7,368 nt of DNA from an uncultured Clostridium sp. (GTDB lineage Bacteria > Bacillota_A > Clostridia > Lachnospirales > Lachnospiraceae), in the NCBI GenBank assembly GCA_947174825.1, contig CAMWKN010000069.1, forward strand, positions 1 to 7,368, in the 5' to 3' direction. Positions within the stretch are counted from its first letter, which is position 1. Each line of letters begins with the position of its first letter. A program made the position numbers and the translations under genes. The notes under the pieces were generated by a model. The model had not been told where the DNA came from. It searched no databases and saw nothing but the letters and a program-made list of their open reading frames with translations. Below, one piece after another: positions 5,907-7,368 of the stretch.

Positions 5907-6030
5907 TTCCTGCCAGCGTATGAAATTTACAGGTGGGATGATCGAGATATCATATCAGCGACAGACTTATATGGAGAATGTCAGTTATATCGTGATGATG
6001 AGATATCTGATACAGAGAAACGGGGGATGA
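5887..6030 (+). CDS. Possible small ORF (47 residues) between the U32 and SEDS genes
   Basis: In the +1 frame relative to the U32 gene, ATG 5887 opens 47 codons ending at TGA 6028-6030. The peptide begins MNRMYINSCQRMKF and ends MMRYLIQRNGG. It overlaps the end of the U32 gene by 20 bases and stops 2 bases before the preferred SEDS start, an arrangement suited to translational coupling. A weak AGGG (5879-5882) lies 4 bases upstream. Alternative starts are ATG 5896 and ATG 5920. It is net basic, has several methionines and tyrosines, and shows no family I recognise. It may be a real short gene, a coupling peptide or chance. Confidence 0.3.
   Translation: MNRMYINSCQRMKFTGGMIEISYQRQTYMENVSYIVMMRYLIQRNGG
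6022..6027 (+). promoter_or_regulatory. Ribosome binding site deciding the SEDS start
   Basis: GGGGGA lies 5 bases before ATG 6033. The alternative in-frame ATG 6027 begins at the last base of this site and would have no usable ribosome binding site, so 6033 is preferred. Confidence 0.6.
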
Positions 6031-6032
6031 GG

Positions 6033-7368
6033 ATGAATAAACGAGAGGCAGCCAAAAAGCTGATAGGGATGTTTGGCGACCTGAACTGGATTGGCGTATT
6101 GCATTCTATTGTGGTTGAGGCGTCCAAATACATTATCATTATCTTATTTGCAGTTTATACATGGCATTGTTTTACGGTATTTATTGGAAAAAATATCGAG
6201 AGGCAGGACAGAATTTATAAGAGGCAGAAGACCATCATGTATGTGATTCACTTTATCTGCTCACTGGTTCTGTATTTAAATAGCCTGTCGGTACAGATTT
6301 TGGGATTTTATGTGACGCAGGTAATTTTTCTGGTTCTGGTGGACAAGGCATATTTATATGTGTACCGCAATCTGTCCAAGATGGTTATGAACAATATGCT
6401 GATGCTATTGTGCATCGGTTTTCTGATGATTGAACGTCTGAGTCCGGCAAGCGCCATAAGACAGATGGTATTTGCTGGTGTCATTGCAGTGATTGGATTA
6501 TTTATTCCCTGGTTAATTGAGCGTTTTTCCTATTTTGACCGCTTTGGATGGATTTATGCGGTTCTGGGAATTGTGTTTCTGTCATTGGTGTTTGTCATCG
6601 GTGAGGAGCACTATGGTGCCAGAAACTGGATCGGTTTTGGCGGTATCGCTCTGCAGCCATCCGAGTTTGTGAAAATTATCTATGTCTTTTTCGTTGCTGC
6701 CTTGTTGGCAAAATCCACAGAATTTTTGAATGTGGTAAAGGTTTCTGCTGTGGCGGCGTTACATGTTTTGGTTCTGGTAGCAGAAAAAGATCTGGGTGCG
6801 GCATTGATTTTCTTTTTTACCTATGCATTGATATTATATGTGGCGAGTCAGAATTCGTTATATCTATTGGCGGCGTCGGTACTGGGCGTGGTGGCAGCAG
6901 TGGGAGGCTGGAAAATCTTTCATCATGTACAGGTCCGGGTACAGGCTTGGCAGGATCCCTGGAGTACGATTAACTCGGATGGCTATCAGGTGGCGCACTC
7001 TTTGTTTGCCATTGGCACCGGAGGCTGGTTTGGCATGGGACTGGGGGAAGGAATGCCCTACAAGATTCCGGTAGCCACTACTGACTTCATATTTTCGGCG
7101 ATTTGTGAAGAATTGGGTGGTCTGTTTGCCATCTGCCTGATTCTGGTGGAAGTTAGCTGTTTTATTATGTTTGTCAATATTGCATTGAAGATGACCAGGC
7201 GATTTTATAAATTAACGGCGTTGGGGCTGGCAATGGAATACATTTTTCAGGTTTTTCTTACCATTGGTGGTGTGACGAAGTTTATTCCCTCCACCGGAGT
7301 AACACTGCCGCTGGTTAGTTATGGTGGCAGTTCCGTTATCAGCACCATGTTATTGTTCTTTATTATTC
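6033..7368 (+). CDS. SEDS-family peptidoglycan glycosyltransferase (FtsW/RodA/SpoVE), 3' end outside window
   Basis: The frame is open to the right edge, with 445 complete residues visible. This is a polytopic membrane protein with hydrophobic segments near residues 32-52, 69-104, 118-136, 145-162, 173-190, 211-226, 235-271, 276-293 and 365-385. Family motifs are YGARNWIGFGG (194-204), LQPSEFVK (207-214), EKDLGAAL (251-258) with D253 at the position of the essential SEDS aspartate, the loop YQVAHSLFAIGTGG (318-331), TTDFIFSAICEELG (349-362) and PSTGVTLPLVSYGGSS (419-434). SEDS proteins polymerise lipid II into glycan strands, paired with a class B penicillin-binding protein. A long N-terminal part before the core motifs suggests extra membrane passes. 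FtsW (division), RodA (elongation) and SpoVE (sporulation) cannot be separated from sequence alone. A penicillin-binding protein gene just downstream would be expected. Confidence 0.93.
   Translation, partial: MNKREAAKKLIGMFGDLNWIGVLHSIVVEASKYIIIILFAVYTWHCFTVFIGKNIERQDRIYKRQKTIMYVIHFICSLVLYLNSLSVQILGFYVTQVIFLVLVDKAYLYVYRNLSKMVMNNMLMLLCIGFLMIERLSPASAIRQMVFAGVIAVIGLFIPWLIERFSYFDRFGWIYAVLGIVFLSLVFVIGEEHYGARNWIGFGGIALQPSEFVKIIYVFFVAALLAKSTEFLNVVKVSAVAALHVLVLVAEKDLGAALIFFFTYALILYVASQNSLYLLAASVLGVVAAVGGWKIFHHVQVRVQAWQDPWSTINSDGYQVAHSLFAIGTGGWFGMGLGEGMPYKIPVATTDFIFSAICEELGGLFAICLILVEVSCFIMFVNIALKMTRRFYKLTALGLAMEYIFQVFLTIGGVTKFIPSTGVTLPLVSYGGSSVISTMLLFFII

Noticed and set aside
5907..6026. The U32 frame stays open after its TAA all the way into the SEDS gene, suggesting read-through or a hidden gene
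   Set aside because: The roughly 40 open codons contain no ATG, GTG or TTG start, and an open run of that length is not rare by chance. No read-through context is evident.
6838..7074. 78-residue + strand ORF inside the SEDS gene
   Set aside because: It is out of frame with a continuous membrane protein carrying SEDS motifs on both sides; its tryptophan- and arginine-rich content is typical of a shadow.
1..7368. Mobile element, CRISPR array, defence island or tRNA/rRNA gene
   Set aside because: I saw no transposase or integrase motifs, no regularly spaced direct repeats and no tRNA-like or rRNA-like segments; the genes are core functions on a single strand.

Overview
The window looks like chromosomal core-genome DNA from an anaerobic low-to-moderate-GC Firmicute. 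Class Clostridia is the best fit, probably Lachnospiraceae. This is inferred from protein character and gene content: a SpoVK/CbbX-type AAA+ ATPase, RsmD followed by CoaD, a long ZapA-like protein, a large U32/DUF3656 protein and a SEDS-family membrane protein. Ribosome binding sites are of the AGGAGG type. All recognisable genes are on the + strand. I see no mobile element, tRNA, rRNA or CRISPR array.

Layout: (1) 1-510, the C-terminal part of an AAA+ ATPase, cut by the left edge. (2) 507-683, a near-consensus sigma-A promoter whose -35 box overlaps the ATPase stop codon, then a leader of about 140 nt rich in inverted repeats. (3) 684-3203, a compact four-gene run: rsmD (16S rRNA methyltransferase), coaD (coenzyme A synthesis), an unnamed coiled-coil protein and a zapA-like division gene. 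The last two overlap by 8 bases. (4) 3223-3286, a long hairpin followed by a short T run, the likely end of that transcript. (5) 3360-5906, an 848-residue U32-family protein with its own strong ribosome binding site. (6) 5907-6032, a short gap that can encode a 47-residue peptide. (7) 6033 to the right edge, an FtsW/RodA/SpoVE-family gene, cut at its 3' end.

How the genes fit together: the promoter at 507-535 probably drives rsmD-coaD-coiled coil-zapA as one unit, linking ribosome maturation, CoA supply and cell division. The U32 protein (an RlhA-type rRNA hydroxylase relative by architecture) and the SEDS glycosyltransferase probably form a second unit. Translation, envelope synthesis and division genes are therefore close together. 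I found no clearly new multi-gene system. The items most worth checking are the structured leader before rsmD, the coiled-coil protein coupled to the extended ZapA, and the small ORF before the SEDS gene.
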